64,000 bases of DNA, taken from NCBI GenBank assembly GCA_023678885.1, contig CM043009.1, forward strand, positions 15,865,117 to 15,929,116, in the 5' to 3' direction. Below are positions 32,711 to 43,796 of the stretch, piece by piece; the stretch's first letter is position 1; the number at the start of each line of letters is the position of its first letter. The DNA is from Pogostemon cablin (lineage: Eukaryota; Streptophyta; Magnoliopsida; Lamiales; Lamiaceae). The notes below the pieces were generated by a model. That model ran no database searches. It was given only the letters and a program-made list of their open reading frames with translations, and was not told the DNA's origin. The translations under genes were made by a program, and so were the position numbers.

Positions 32711-34640
32711 TGTTGAGAGTAAAAATAAACGTGTTTTAATATCCAATTTAACACCTTTTTGAGTGATATTGTAGTCTTATATGAGCACAAGTGTCTTATA
32801 TTCGATATATGTGAGAATTATGTTCACTTGAGGTGTTTTATTGTATTTTAGGTAGAAAAAGGATCAAAAGAGCCAAGTTTGAGAAAATGTGCAATTTGTG
32901 CAAGAATGCTGATAAACACACGTCCAACTTGTGTAATTATTCTATATTTATGTGGAGCTCAAAACTATTGGTCTGATACATGGTTGGAAAGCCACTGAAG
33001 AGAGAGTCGTTTTGGTATAAAGAACACCATCATTGAAGTCCGAACGAGGAAGTTATGAGCAAAGTGGTGACGCCGCGCGAGCTGTGCCGAACAGAATTAT
33101 AGTTCTACATTCCATGGCCTATTACATATACAATTCTTGGAGTTATTATAAGTTCTTTATATTGATAGAAATCCCAGGAAGAGAGGATCGCGTGAGCACA
33201 AAAATCACTCAATTTGGAGGTCGGATGTGAAAGTTATAGCGAAACGGTGAGCCTGCGCAAATCGATTCGACCTGCTTCAGGTCGAACCGAGGTCGAACCC
33301 AATGGAAAAATAGCTGGTTCGACCATGAAATGTTTGGTTAGACCTGTAGGGGTTGGTTCGACATGTATGGGAGGTCGAACCACGCTTCGCGAACTTACTA
33401 AATCCGTATTTTCGAGGCCTAAACGCGTGTGATCACTTGAAAAGCTCATTCCAAGCCCTAGAGACGTGATTACAAGTATAAAAGGAGGCTCATGCAGTCA
33501 AGGAAGACATCACGGAACAACACAACAACAAGAGAGGAGAAGAGAGGCCACAACATACAACACCCCACAAGGGGGGATCACCCCCCAACCATCATCCTTT
33601 TCTCCATCCATCCATCACTTTGAAGATTCGTTTGTGGAATCAAGAGGAGAACCAAGAGGAGGATTCAAGAGCGAGAAGGACACGATGACACCACATTTAG
33701 GGTTTATTCATTTTCTAATTTATCTTGTATTTTTCGGACATTCGGGTAAGATCTATCCAACACCCATGTGTGTTTCCTACAACACCATGGGCTAGAGCCT
33801 TTTTGGTAGAACTAGGATTGTGAAGGTTTTATCTAGTTAATTGAACTTCCATTTGTATATTCCGTACAACACTACTTGTGGTTTAGTTTATATAAGATTG
33901 AGCTTTATTAATCCATACTCATAGTCATTTTGTGCATCGATAATCGTTGTGTAGAGTCTGAATACATAACATGGTTATTGGTTGAGTGCGTTCATTGTTG
34001 AGCAGGGTTTTATGTTATAATTCTAAGTGAAGGGATTCAGAAGTCTTATTAGAACTATCTTATATGAATACTTATTAATTGAATTGAATTCGGGTTAATA
34101 AGTAGGATAAAGATGATAATTTTATAGTACCTATAAAGGGAGATCATATTGGGTTAGAGTACCAATCCTAGGGGGAAATAATTGATACTGATAGTACCTA
34201 GAAAGGGGGGTGAAATTATATCTCTTGCTCCTAGGTTATTCACACGTGTTACACGCATGTTTACTTGTGTCTATAGAGTAGATATGCATGGTTTAGTGAT
34301 GTGTCCATATTCCACAAGGCAGAGTCGGACATTGACACATGGAAGGGAAGTTAATGAGTAAAACTGGATTATCCTAGAGCTACCTATTCTCCTACTTGAT
34401 CCACTTTCATATTCTTCGAGTGGTACTTTATTTTATTTGTTATTTTATTTACTTGTTTATTAGTTTAATCATCCTAAACCTCAAACTTAATTGCCAACTT
34501 GTCTTAATTAATTTAGATAATAATTAAATTGATAATACGCCGTCCTTTGGGTTCGATATTCACTTGGTCGCTTGCTTAAGCTGCAATTGATATCCTTAAT
34601 ACTTGGGGATTAATTTTGCGTGCAAAGAAAACGCGCATCA
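32711..34640 (+). repeat. 3' LTR of Athila-like element 1
   Basis: Near-identical to 26115-27981 and 63 bp longer. 95-bp modules at 32985-33084 and 33177-33259. Half-site cluster at about 33264-33382. Confidence 0.92.
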
Positions 34641-34645
34641 CTATG

Positions 34646-35509
34646 CAAGTCTATTTCTTGCTACACCATGAGATTGCTCTATTGTTGAGCAAGAAGATAT
34701 AACCAGAAATTGATTTACGGTCATCTAAATCTCCACTCTAGTAAGCGTCTGATTACCCATTCAGTGTACCGTTATTCCTTTGATAACAAAGAGAATAATC
34801 TGCAGTCCCTTTCAGGTATCTGAAAATTCTTTTTACAGCCATCCAATGTTTCTTCCTCGGATTGGATTGATACCTGCTTACCAGACCAACGGCATAGCAA
34901 ATGTCTGGTCTTGTACACAGCATTGCGTACATAGGACTTCCAATCGCATTGGCATATGGCACTTTGGACATTTCATTCTTTTCATCTTGAGTCTTGGGAT
35001 ACATTTGTTAACTCAATGATTCGCCTTTCACAATAGGAGTATCTATGGGCTTGCAAGTTTCCATCTTGAACCGTTCTAAAAGTTTCTTTATGTAAGTGTC
35101 TTGAGACAAACCTAATAATTTCTTTGAACGATCCCAATGGATATTCATACCAAGTATGTATTCTGCCTCACCCATATCTTTTATTTCGAAATTTGAAGAT
35201 AACTACCTTTTTATGGTTTCAAGATACTCTTTGCTATTACCTGCTAGTATTATGTCATCCACATACAAGGATAGAATCACAAAACAATCATTGGACCGTT
35301 TAACATAAACACAGTGGTCTTCGTTTATCATAACGAAGTTATATGAGATGATCGTAGTGTGAAACCTCAAATACCACTGTCTAGAGGATTGTTTGAGTCC
35401 GTAGATCGACTTCTTCAATCTATAAACTTTATCCTCTTGACTTTGAAGAATAAATCCTACAGGCTATTGGATGTAGATTTCTTCTTCTAATTCTCCATTG
35501 AGAAATGCG
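34646..35509 (-). pseudogene. Copia pol: reverse transcriptase palm to RNase H N-terminal part
   Basis: Minus-strand frames give KKSIYGLKQSSRQWYLRFH and the catalytic LYVDDIILAG (35203-35418), then SPMYAMLCTRPDICYAVGLV and KRIFRYLKGT (34753-35004). Beyond a TAA at 34753 the frame continues with SGDLDDRKSISGYIFLLNN and AISWCSKK. Stops at 34738-34740 (Trp expected) and 34651-34653 (Gln expected) break it. The upstream half of reverse transcriptase is at 43797 onward, beyond the TR-GAG-like insertion. Confidence 0.9.
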
Positions 35510-36892
35510 TGTAATAACAAATTTTGTATTTATAATAAAATAAATAAAAATTGCCTACAAAGATAATTTCTTGATGGATTTAATTTGAAGAAGATGTAAG
35601 CAGGTTACAATCTCAATCAATCATCTGATTCTTCTCAGAACCAATATTGGCTTTGATTTGACTTTGACTTGACATGTGTGTGGACTTTGACTCCTTTGAC
35701 GAAGTGTATGCTGACTGTGTTGACAGCGTGTATGTTGAGCTGGATCTCCAAACGAAACTTGTTCGAGCTCGAGTGTGTAGTCTTGAACGTTGATCCGGAG
35801 GCGTTGAACCTTTGTTCGGATTGAACGTTGACTGGAGAGCCTTCCTCGAAGAACACTTGATCTGGGGGACTTGGAGCCTTGATCCCGAATTAGGGGTTGT
35901 TCTTGGCTTGAAGCTTGAAGATGCTTTGAGGCTTGAAGCTTTGGAGGCTTGAAGACTTGAAGATCTTCGCTTGAAGCTTTGGAGGCTTGAAGACTTGAAT
36001 ATTTATTGAAGATCTTGAGCTTGAAGCTTTAGAAGCTTGAAGACTTGGAGCTTTATTGAAGATCTTGAGCTTGAAGCTTTGGAGGCTTGAAGACTTGGAG
36101 CTTTGTTGAAGATCTTGAGCTTAAAGATTTAGAGGCTTGAAGACTTGGAGCTTTGTTGAAGATCTTGAGCTTGAAGCTTTGGAGGCTTGAAGACTTGGAG
36201 CTTTGAAGATCTTGAGCTTGAAGATTGCTTGAAGATCCCGAGCTTGAAGACTTGAAGATCCTCGAAGGCCTTGAGCTTGAAGACTTTGAAGATGCTTTGA
36301 AGATCGCTTGAAGACTTTGAAGATCCTTGAACTCGTTCTTCGCTTGAGGCTTGAAGACTTGAAGATCCTCGAGCTCGTTCTTCGCTTGCAGCTTGAAGAT
36401 CACTTGATGACTTGAAGATCCTCGAGCTCGTTCTTCGCTTGAGGCTTGAAGATCACTTGAAGACTTGAGGGAGCGCTGCTCATATTCTCGATCTTTTCAA
36501 AAGCATCTCGTCTTCGGCTGCTTCAATCTCCGTGTCTGTCAAATGAATGATGGAGACCCCTTTTTATAGGTGAGAAAGGAAGTCCAGACCACCTTTGGGC
36601 CTCACTTAACGGGCTTGGGCTCCTACTTGACTAGACCATAATCGGGCCTATTTGACTTGGGACTGATTTAATTTATCTGGGCTTATTTGGCTTGGGTCAG
36701 CCTTACTTGACTTGGAGTTAATTGACTTGGGTCGGACCTCATTTAATTTAAGCTCATTTAATTTAGTGGGCTCAGATTATTTATTAATTTACTTTAGGAA
36801 TTAATTTATTTAAATTTTAAAATAAATTAATATTTAATCAATAAAATCCACGTGTCGCTATGTGATTAGACCGTAAATTTTAATTGCTTACA
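35510..36892 (-). repeat. 3' LTR of the TR-GAG-like element
   Basis: Pairs with 42442-43796. TATAAAAAGG on the minus strand (36560-36568) is the likely promoter. Its tandem array spans about 35880-36480. Confidence 0.9.
35880..36480 (-). repeat. GCTTGAAGAT-type tandem array inside the LTR
   Basis: Dense short repeats such as GATCTTGAGCTTGAAGCTTT and GGAGGCTTGAAGACTTG, with a larger period of about 60 bp in places. All phases of the minus strand are largely open, giving Leu-Gln, Lys and Ser-rich translations. These frames are a by-product of the repeat. Confidence 0.85.
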
Positions 36893-36907
36893 AATGCCCC
36901 CTTGCGA
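36893..36907 (-). promoter_or_regulatory. polypurine tract of the TR-GAG-like element
   Basis: The minus strand reads CGCAAGGGGGCATT next to the left LTR, fixing the element's minus orientation. Confidence 0.7.
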
Positions 36908-37264
36908 TTTGTTCACGGACGCCATGTCTTGATGTGAAGGAATCGCAAAAATTTCTTTCTTTTTTTCTTTTATATTTGTAACTTTGGACTCGAGAAATTA
37001 CTTTATCCAAATAATATTTTTTTCCTTTTGGCCAAATCTTTTATTTTCTCAAGCGACCCAATCTTAATTTCTCAAGCCCACATCAACTTCTTCTCTACTC
37101 AATTTTGAGATCATGAGAAAAAATAAATATGGAGTAGATTTACTTCTTGTTCACCAGATGATTTTGTAAATCATTTTCAAATCAATTTGCATTCTCGGAT
37201 GATCTTCGCAGATTGAATTCAAATCAATCAATCTTATTTGCAATAACGAATCTTTAAAATTTTA
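36908..37264 (-). other. 3' internal non-coding segment
   Basis: AT-rich sequence between polypurine tract and MITE. I see nothing specific in it. Confidence 0.4.
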
Positions 37265-37509
37265 CTCCATCCGTCCCATAAAAGTTGATACACTTTTCTT
37301 TTTGGTTTGTCCCAATAAAGTTGACACATTTCCTTTTTAATACATGGACCCACACAAAAAACAATTAATCTATTCACATGGCCCCACATATCACCTCTAA
37401 TACATTAAATATTATTTATCTCAATCCACTTCACTTTACATTAAATTATTATACTCCTTAACATTCGTGCCCCAAAAAAATTATACAAACTTTTATGGGA
37501 CGGGGGGAG
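37265..37509. mobile_element. Stowaway-like MITE inside the TR-GAG-like element
   Basis: Ends CTCCATCCGTCCCATAAAAG and TTTTATGGGACGGGGGGAG, beside TA. Internal sequence is related to the inner MITE at 15527-15789 (GGCCCCACATATCACCTCTA). Confidence 0.85.
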
Positions 37510-37859
37510 TAAAAGATTTTAATCATACAAATAACTTCCATAATTTGCTGGAGCCCCTTCACTATGTAATGAGAGACATAATGCCTCGACTTCTTCATCC
37601 AACGATACTTTCACTTCTTGTTTCTTTTTCTTCTTTTAATTTTTTTTATTGCAGCGTTAATTTCATGCATCTAACGCATTCTATCTATCCCCTATCCCCT
37701 GCAGCTTTTCTTCGGGAGATCACTGTTGCAGAACGTAAGCATTCAACTCACATCATCACTGTAAGTCCTTAAATTTTTTTTTTTTTATGATGTTATACAA
37801 ACTCCACATTTCCTCTCCTTGTTACTGATGATGGTGATGAAAGTACCAGTTTCTGAATC

Positions 37860-39480
37860 CACATCACCAAGAGTGAGAATCTAGAAACCTTCCCTGTTGA
37901 GGCAATCAGCTGGTAGGGGGAATGGCAATCAGCAGCGGTGACTCTCACAAGATGATGGAAGGTGGTGGTGGAAACGTAAACTTTTAGGAGGTGTGCACTT
38001 TCTCGCTTGGTTAATGGCAAACCCGTAGCAAAGGGCACTCCGACAACAGCGGCACGATATGGCGGCTGGCTCGTGTGTTCCAAGCAGCGTGTGGCAACGA
38101 AGTTCGCGATTTCCGGCGTGAAATATTGGGCCCGAACAGCGGTAGATGGCGTTTGTTTCAAGTAGCAGCGGGTGGCGACGGTAATCGGAGAACAACGATC
38201 GGTGGGTGTTGACAGGATGTGATTGGCAGCGGTGAGATGGCGGGCTCGTGTCTCCGCAGTGAGGATACGGCGGACCTAATTGATGGAAGATTTGGAGGCC
38301 GAATGCGAAGCCGAGAGACGGAGAAATAGCTGCGGCTATCGGCGGGGCGATGGGCCGTGGGCGCCGTTGAACGGTGGTTTGGCATGAACAGTGGGTGATG
38401 GCTGCCGGCGGTGGCGAGAAGCAGCAACGGGCCTTGCCGATGGGACTTGGCGGCTGGCGTCGTGTCTCCGGCAACGATGGTGAGTGGCTGTTGGCGCGGC
38501 TCGCGGGGAAGATGACTCCGGCTGTACAGGTGTTGACGCGGCAGCAGCAAGGAGTCGAGAGGTAGTGCGGATCCGGCGTTCGTCCGATCTGGGTGACGGT
38601 TGACGGCTGTGTGCAGCGGCAGCGGCTGCTGGCGATTTGCAGTGGCGGCGACGGGCGATCCGGTGGCGATCCGATCTGGTAGCGGTTGACGGCTGTGTGT
38701 CGTGGCAGCTTGAACTCGGCGCAAAGAGCAGCTCCCGACTTTGGCAGCCGCGAGGTGTCGGCGAAGAGAAGGCGGCGGCTGACGGCGGCAACTCATCGGC
38801 GGCTGCACTTGGAGGCGGCAGCCAGCTGTGGTCAGTGACCTGGCGGCGAGGTGGTGATGCGGCTGTTGGCGGCGAACGCCAACGGAGATCATGATTCTGG
38901 CAGATGGTGGTTGATGAACGGCAACACTTCGAGAGTGACTCCGGCATTGATCGGCGACAGGTTGCGCATGGTGATGATCATGCAGCGGCTGGCATGGCGG
39001 AGGGGGACCCGTCTGATGGTGCTCGTCGTGGTGTGATTGCCGGTAAGCTCCGGTGGCGAGCGGAAGATCTGGCTGAACAGCGATACGCAGCAGCGGCGCG
39101 CGATTCATGGGGAAGAGTGCGGCAACGTGAGATCCAAGTTCCGGCGAGGACTGTGGCGGCAGAGGCTCGCGATCTTCCAGAGGTTTACGATTGAGAGAGG
39201 GGGTCGCGGCTGATAGGCTCCAGCGTGGTGGCAAGGATTCCAGGCGAGGGAGACGTCCTCGACGAAGATCGGTACGGTGGAATTGTCAGGCATCGCGACG
39301 GGTGGCTTGAAGTGCGACGCGGCAGGACTCGCGATTTCCCGGAGACAATGGCGTGCGGTGGATCCGGCGCTTGATAGACTAACAGCAGCGATGGGGATTT
39401 TGAATATGAACAAGAGATGGAGTATTCTCTGCTTTCAATTTGGGGAGATGGAGCACAGATTGTACACTCACGTGATCTCC
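37860..39480 (-). other. GC-rich segment with long open frames, origin unknown
   Basis: About 1.6 kb of GGCGGC/GCAGCGG-rich DNA in an otherwise AT-rich element. On the sense (minus) strand a frame of 358 codons (38158-39234) is open and rich in Pro, Arg, Ser, His and Ala, and two more frames of about 180-200 codons overlap it, so openness mainly reflects base composition. No domain recognised. It could be host DNA picked up by the element or an expanded GC-rich leader-like repeat. Similar composition occurs in the leaders of both Copia elements. Confidence 0.4.
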
Positions 39481-39936
39481 TCCTTGGGATAAGCAACTGC
39501 CCCCTTTGACTTTTTAATTTGATTTGCAAAAAGAATTTGATCAACGCCCAAATTAATTTATTATTGGGCCCAAATATTTAAATTCATTAAACTTGATCAA
39601 ATTGGGCTTACACCAATTTTCTTTATGACTTTGGGCTAGTAATAATAACTTGGGCTTCAATTATTGTTAAATTTAATCATATTATAAGTTTATTAAACTT
39701 AAAATATAAATAAATTTAATCACCCCTTTTAACATTTCAAACTTCATTCCTTTCTCATGAGTTTAATTTATAGTTTTGAACTTAATAATTAATTGACTCC
39801 ATAAATTTATTTTGGGTCTTTTAATTAATTAAATCCATAAACTTAAATTAATTTGAATTCAATCATTTTCTTGCATAATTGCTCATGGGAAAGAAACAAT
39901 CTGCACACAGAGACTACACCATCATACTTCACCATG

Positions 39937-40245
39937 GAGCAATATCAACATCGCCAATCTTTGAGATGGAATCGTCGGAGCAACTTCAACATCACCACTC
40001 TTCCTTGAGATGGAATAGACAGAGCAATATCAACATAGCCACTATTCCCTGAGATGGAATCGACAGAGGAACATCAACCTCGCTACTCTTTCTTGAGATG
40101 GAATCGACAGAGCAACACCAACATCGCCACTCTTCCTTGAAATGGCATCGACAGAGCAATATCAACATCGCTACTCTTCATCTTTTGAGATGGAATTGCC
40201 ATAGCAATATCAACCTCGCCACTTTTCCTGAGATGACACTTCTGC
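39937..40245 (-). repeat. minisatellite, about 55-60-bp unit, about six copies
   Basis: Units share TTGAGATGGAATCGACAGAG, CAATATCAACATCGCCACTC and close variants. Confidence 0.85.
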
Positions 40246-40429
40246 CTCCTTTCCTTGTACTTTATTTATGGCATGCATGCTTCAACTCTTTATTTCTCTC
40301 ACAAGCTTGACAACAATAACTGGAACCATGACTGAACTTAGTGAGCTACTAAGCTGCCTACGTATTTCTTCAAAGATAATCAAGTCATAACGTAGTTCAA
40401 AGGGACATGGTGTGATTTGGATGGGAGAG

Positions 40430-41005
40430 TGCTGTGCACAGTTTATACTCATGCTGGCCAGGAGTGTGTCGTATACAGTTTATACTCGTGCGGACCAGGA
40501 GTTTTTCGCACACAGTTTATACTCGTGCGGACCAGGAGTAACATGCAGTTTAGGCTTGTGTGTCATGGAGCGTTGGATTTGAATTTGCTGACAGTTTATA
40601 CTCGTGTCAATGAGTCTTGAATTTGAACTTGTAGACAGTTTATACTCGTGTCAGTGAGCCTTTTGTGGACATTTTTCACTCATGTCAAGGAGTATTGCGT
40701 GGACAGTTTTCACTCGTGTCGAGGAATATTGTGTAGACAGTTTTCTCTTGTGTCAGGGAGTCTTGCATTATTTGTGTTAGATAGTTAAACTCGTATCAAG
40801 GATTATTGTGTGGACAGTTTTAGCTCATATCAAGGAGCGTTGCTTGTGTAGATTTGGGAGATTTCAGATAGTTTAAGCTCATATCAAGGAGCATCATGTG
40901 TAGATAGTTTTGGCTCATATCAAGGAGCATAATGCAGACAGTTTTAGCTCGTATCAAGGAGCATTATGCAAACATTTTTTGCTCGTGTCAAGGAGCTTTG
41001 TCTTT
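40430..41005 (-). repeat. degenerate minisatellite, about 40-60-bp unit, a dozen or more copies
   Basis: Units share CAGTTTATACTCGTGTCA or CAGTTTTAGCTCATATCAA followed by GGAGNNTTG. Copies near 40440-40540 are distinct (GTGCGGACCAGGAG). The array ends where the gag remnant begins. Confidence 0.85.
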
Positions 41006-41034
41006 GATTTATCAACAGTTCATTGACCCCAATC

Positions 41035-42370
41035 CTAGGATGCACTGTTTTCTCTTGCTTTCACTTCATTTTTATGAATCTTTATGGAAACTGCAGTATT
41101 TGTTTGTGGTTCGTCTTCCATGAGCTCATCAGAAGGCATGTCCTCAAACTCGTAGGAGTCTTGAATAAATGGCCATTCAATATCATTTGATGTCAAGTTC
41201 AACTCCATGTCGTGAGCTCTTATTGCCAACTCCTCAAAATTCTTTGGCTGAATTCCTTGGAGTATGTAGCGAAGATTTCATGGCATCCCTTGAATGCACA
41301 TTTCAATAGCTGAAGTTACTGACAACTTCTCTTTGCAATTGAGGCTGAGGCTCCTCTATCTGTTAATATAATCGATGACATATTCTTCATCACTTTGACG
41401 AGTATTTGTTAGCTCCATCATGCTAACAGTTCTTCGTGTGCTGTAGAAGCGGTTGAGGAACACTTCTTCCATTTGCCCCCAATTGTCGATGGAGTTGGCT
41501 TCCAAGTTGATATACCAATCAAACGCATTTCCCTTAAGAGAGCGAACAAACTGTCTCACCATGTGATCTTCATAGGTCCCAGCATCATTGCATGTCTCGA
41601 TGAAATGCGCCACATGTTGTCTTGGGTTGCCTTTGCCGTCAAATTGTTGAAACTTGGGAGGTTGATAGTCAGTTGGCATCCTCAAGTTATCAATTCTCTT
41701 TGTATATGGCTTCTTGTAGGCAACAAGGGATTTTGAACTCCCTTCAAACTTGTCTTTTATCGTCTCTATCACGATATTTTTCAGTTGGTTGATAGGAAGC
41801 ATCTTGTCAGCTGAAACTTGTATATCTTCTTCAAACTTGATTCATTTCAGATGGATGTTGTTTCGTGGATTCCTCCTCCTCGTGTTCATCCTCAACTTGT
41901 TTCCCATTTGCATGACTTGTCTCTCTATTCTCTACTTTCTTCATAAGTACGGAGATCTTTACATCTTGAGCTTCCATGTGCTTGTTGAGTCCTTCAATGG
42001 CTCTCATTATACTTGCGAGTTGTTCCTTGATAGTTACAGCATCCGTCGTCATCACCGCAGCTGCAGTTGAGGAAGATGACGAGCTTGGCGTTGAACGAGG
42101 AGTTGAGCAAGCAGAAGCATTTTCACCACTCTCGTCTTCATACAATGGCTTGTTGAGAGTAATCCCCACCATATGGTTTGCCTCTACGGAGCCTTTGGGA
42201 ATACTTCTTGTAACGACTCCAACCTTTTCAGTTTGCAACTCTAGAGGCTTTGATGCAGCAGGCCTTCTTATCGCAATCTTGAGTGGAGCTATCTTTTGAA
42301 TCTCTTCAGTTTGCAACTCTGAATGCTTCAAGATAGAAGGTCTTCTAACTGCAATTCTGAGAGGAGTCAT
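41035..42370 (-). pseudogene. gag of the TR-GAG-like element, broken
   Basis: Starts MTPLRIAVRRPSILKHSE and has an N-terminal region with a Ser-rich tract and a coiled-coil-like segment. After a frameshift near 41832 the gag domain follows: PTDYQPPKFQQFDGKGNPRQ, HVAHFIETCNDAGTYEDHMV, RSLKGNAFDWYINLE and EVFLNRFYSTRRTVSMMELT. Stops at 41356-41358 (after VIDYINR) and 41278-41280 (after GMP) replace Trp codons expected in this family, and the frame then continues as YILQGIQPKNFEELAIRAHD. Gag from Gypsy-type retrotransposons. No other enzyme domain follows. Confidence 0.88.
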
Positions 42371-42418
42371 GCTTTATATCTTTGAGCTTGTAGAGAGAAG
42401 AGATGAGAGGTAGAGACT

Positions 42419-42436
42419 GTCCCACCGGGCGTGCCA
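42419..42436 (-). promoter_or_regulatory. primer-binding site of the TR-GAG-like element
   Basis: The minus strand reads TGGCACGCCCGGTGGGAC, 5 nt after the 5' LTR. Position and terminal TGG fit a tRNA primer site. I did not assign the tRNA. Confidence 0.75.
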
Positions 42437-42441
42437 AAATT

Positions 42442-43796
42442 TGTAACAACAAATTTTGTATTTATAATAAAATAAATACAAATTGCCTACAAAGATAATT
42501 TCTTGATGGATTTAATTTGAAGAAAATATAAGCAGGTTACAATCTCATTCAATCATCTGATTCTTCTCTCGAACCAATATGGCTTTGATTTGACTTTGAC
42601 TTGACTTGTGTGTGGACTTTGTCTCATTTGACGAAGTGTATGCTGACTATGTTAACAACGTGTATGTTGAGCTGGATCTCCAAACGAAGCTTGTCCGAGC
42701 TCGAGTGTGTAGTCTTGAACGTTGATCCGGAGGCTTTGAACCTTTGTTCGAATTGAACGTTGACTAGAGAGCCTTCCTCGAAGAACACTTAATCTGGGGG
42801 ACTTGGAGTCTTGATCCCGGATTAGTGGTTGTTCTTGGCTTGAAGTTTGAAGATGCTTTGAGGCTTGAAGACTTGAAGCTTTGTTGAAGATCTTGAGCTT
42901 TAAGCTTTGGAGGCTTGAAGACTTGAAGATCCTCGCTTGGAGCTTTGGAGGCTTGAAGACTTGAATATTTGTTGAAGATCTTGAGCTTGAAGCTTTGGAG
43001 GCTTGAAGACTTGGAACTTTATTGAAGATCTTGAGCTTGAAGATTTAGAGGCTTGAACACTTGGAGCTTTGTTGAAGATCTTGAGCTTGAAGCTTTGGAG
43101 TCTTGAAGACTTGGAGCTTTGAAGATCATGAGCTCGAAGATTGCTTGAAGATCCCGAGCTTGAAGACTTGAAGATCCTCGAAGGCCTTGAGCTTGAAGAC
43201 TTTGAAGATGCTTTGAAGATCGCTTGAAGACTTTGAAGATCCTCGAACTCGTTCTTCGCTTGAGTCTTGAAGACTTGAAGATCCTCGAGCTCGTTCTTCG
43301 CTTGCAGCTTGATGACCACTTGATGACTTGAAGATCCTCGAGCTCGTTTTTCGCTTGAGGCTTGTAGATCACTTGAAGACTGCTCGTGTTCTCGATCTCT
43401 TCAAGAGCATCTCGTCTTCGGCTGCTTCAATCTCCGTGTCTGTCAAATGAATGGTGGAGACCCCTTTTTATAGGTGAGAAAGGAAGTCCGGGCCACCTTT
43501 GGGCCTCACTTAACGGGCTTGGGCTCCTACTTGACTGGACCATAATCGGGCATATTTAACTTGGGCCTGATTTAATTTATCTGGGCTTATTTGACTTGGG
43601 TCAGGCCTCATTTGACTTGAGCTTAATTGACTTGGGTCAGACCTCATTTAATTTAAGCCCATTTAATTTAGTGGGCTCAAATTATTTATTAATTTACTTT
43701 AGGAATTAATTTATTTAAATTCCAAAATAAATTAATATTTAATCAATAAAATTCACGTGTCGCTATATGATTAGACCATAAATTTAATTGCATACA
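42442..43796 (-). repeat. 5' LTR of the TR-GAG-like element
   Basis: Pairs with 35510-36892. TATAAAAAGG at 43464-43472 on the minus strand. Its GCTTGAAGAT-type array (about 42830-43385) is shorter than in the other LTR, showing copy-number change after insertion. Confidence 0.9.

Larger units (their letters stand above)
26115..34640 (+). mobile_element. Athila-like Ty3/Gypsy element, gag-protease only, non-autonomous
   Basis: 8526 bp flanked by CTATG (26110-26114 and 34641-34645). LTRs of 1867 and 1930 bp, TGTTGAGAG...GCRCATCA. The primer site TGGCGCCGTTGCCGGGGA is complementary to tRNA-Asp as used by Athila-type elements, and a G-rich polypurine tract precedes the 3' LTR. The internal region (4.7 kb) codes for gag and an aspartic protease but has no reverse transcriptase, RNase H or integrase, so it must have moved with enzymes from another element. 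The LTRs are very similar to each other, so insertion was fairly recent. The 5' LTR lacks about 18 bp and 48 bp present in the 3' LTR. Confidence 0.92.
35510..43796 (-). mobile_element. TR-GAG-like non-autonomous Gypsy-related element
   Basis: 8287 bp flanked by ATGCG (35505-35509 and 43797-43801), inserted in Copia reverse transcriptase. LTRs of 1383 and 1355 bp with TG...CA on both strands. On the minus strand the primer site is TGGCACGCCCGGTGGGAC, and the only recognised protein is gag. There is no protease, reverse transcriptase or integrase. Large LTRs plus a Gypsy-type gag alone is the TR-GAG arrangement. The 3' internal half holds a GC-rich block and two tandem arrays. A MITE lies inside near the 3' LTR. 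Confidence 0.85.

Noticed and set aside
36053..36403. Leu-Gln-rich 116-codon frame (and relatives at 42900-43372)
   Set aside because: By-product of the GCTTGAAGAT-type tandem array in the LTR. All phases are partly open.
38158..39234. 358-codon minus-strand frame as a host gene
   Set aside because: Low-complexity Pro/Arg/Ser/His composition, competing open frames in the same GC-rich DNA, and no domain or start context. Kept only as a compositional finding.
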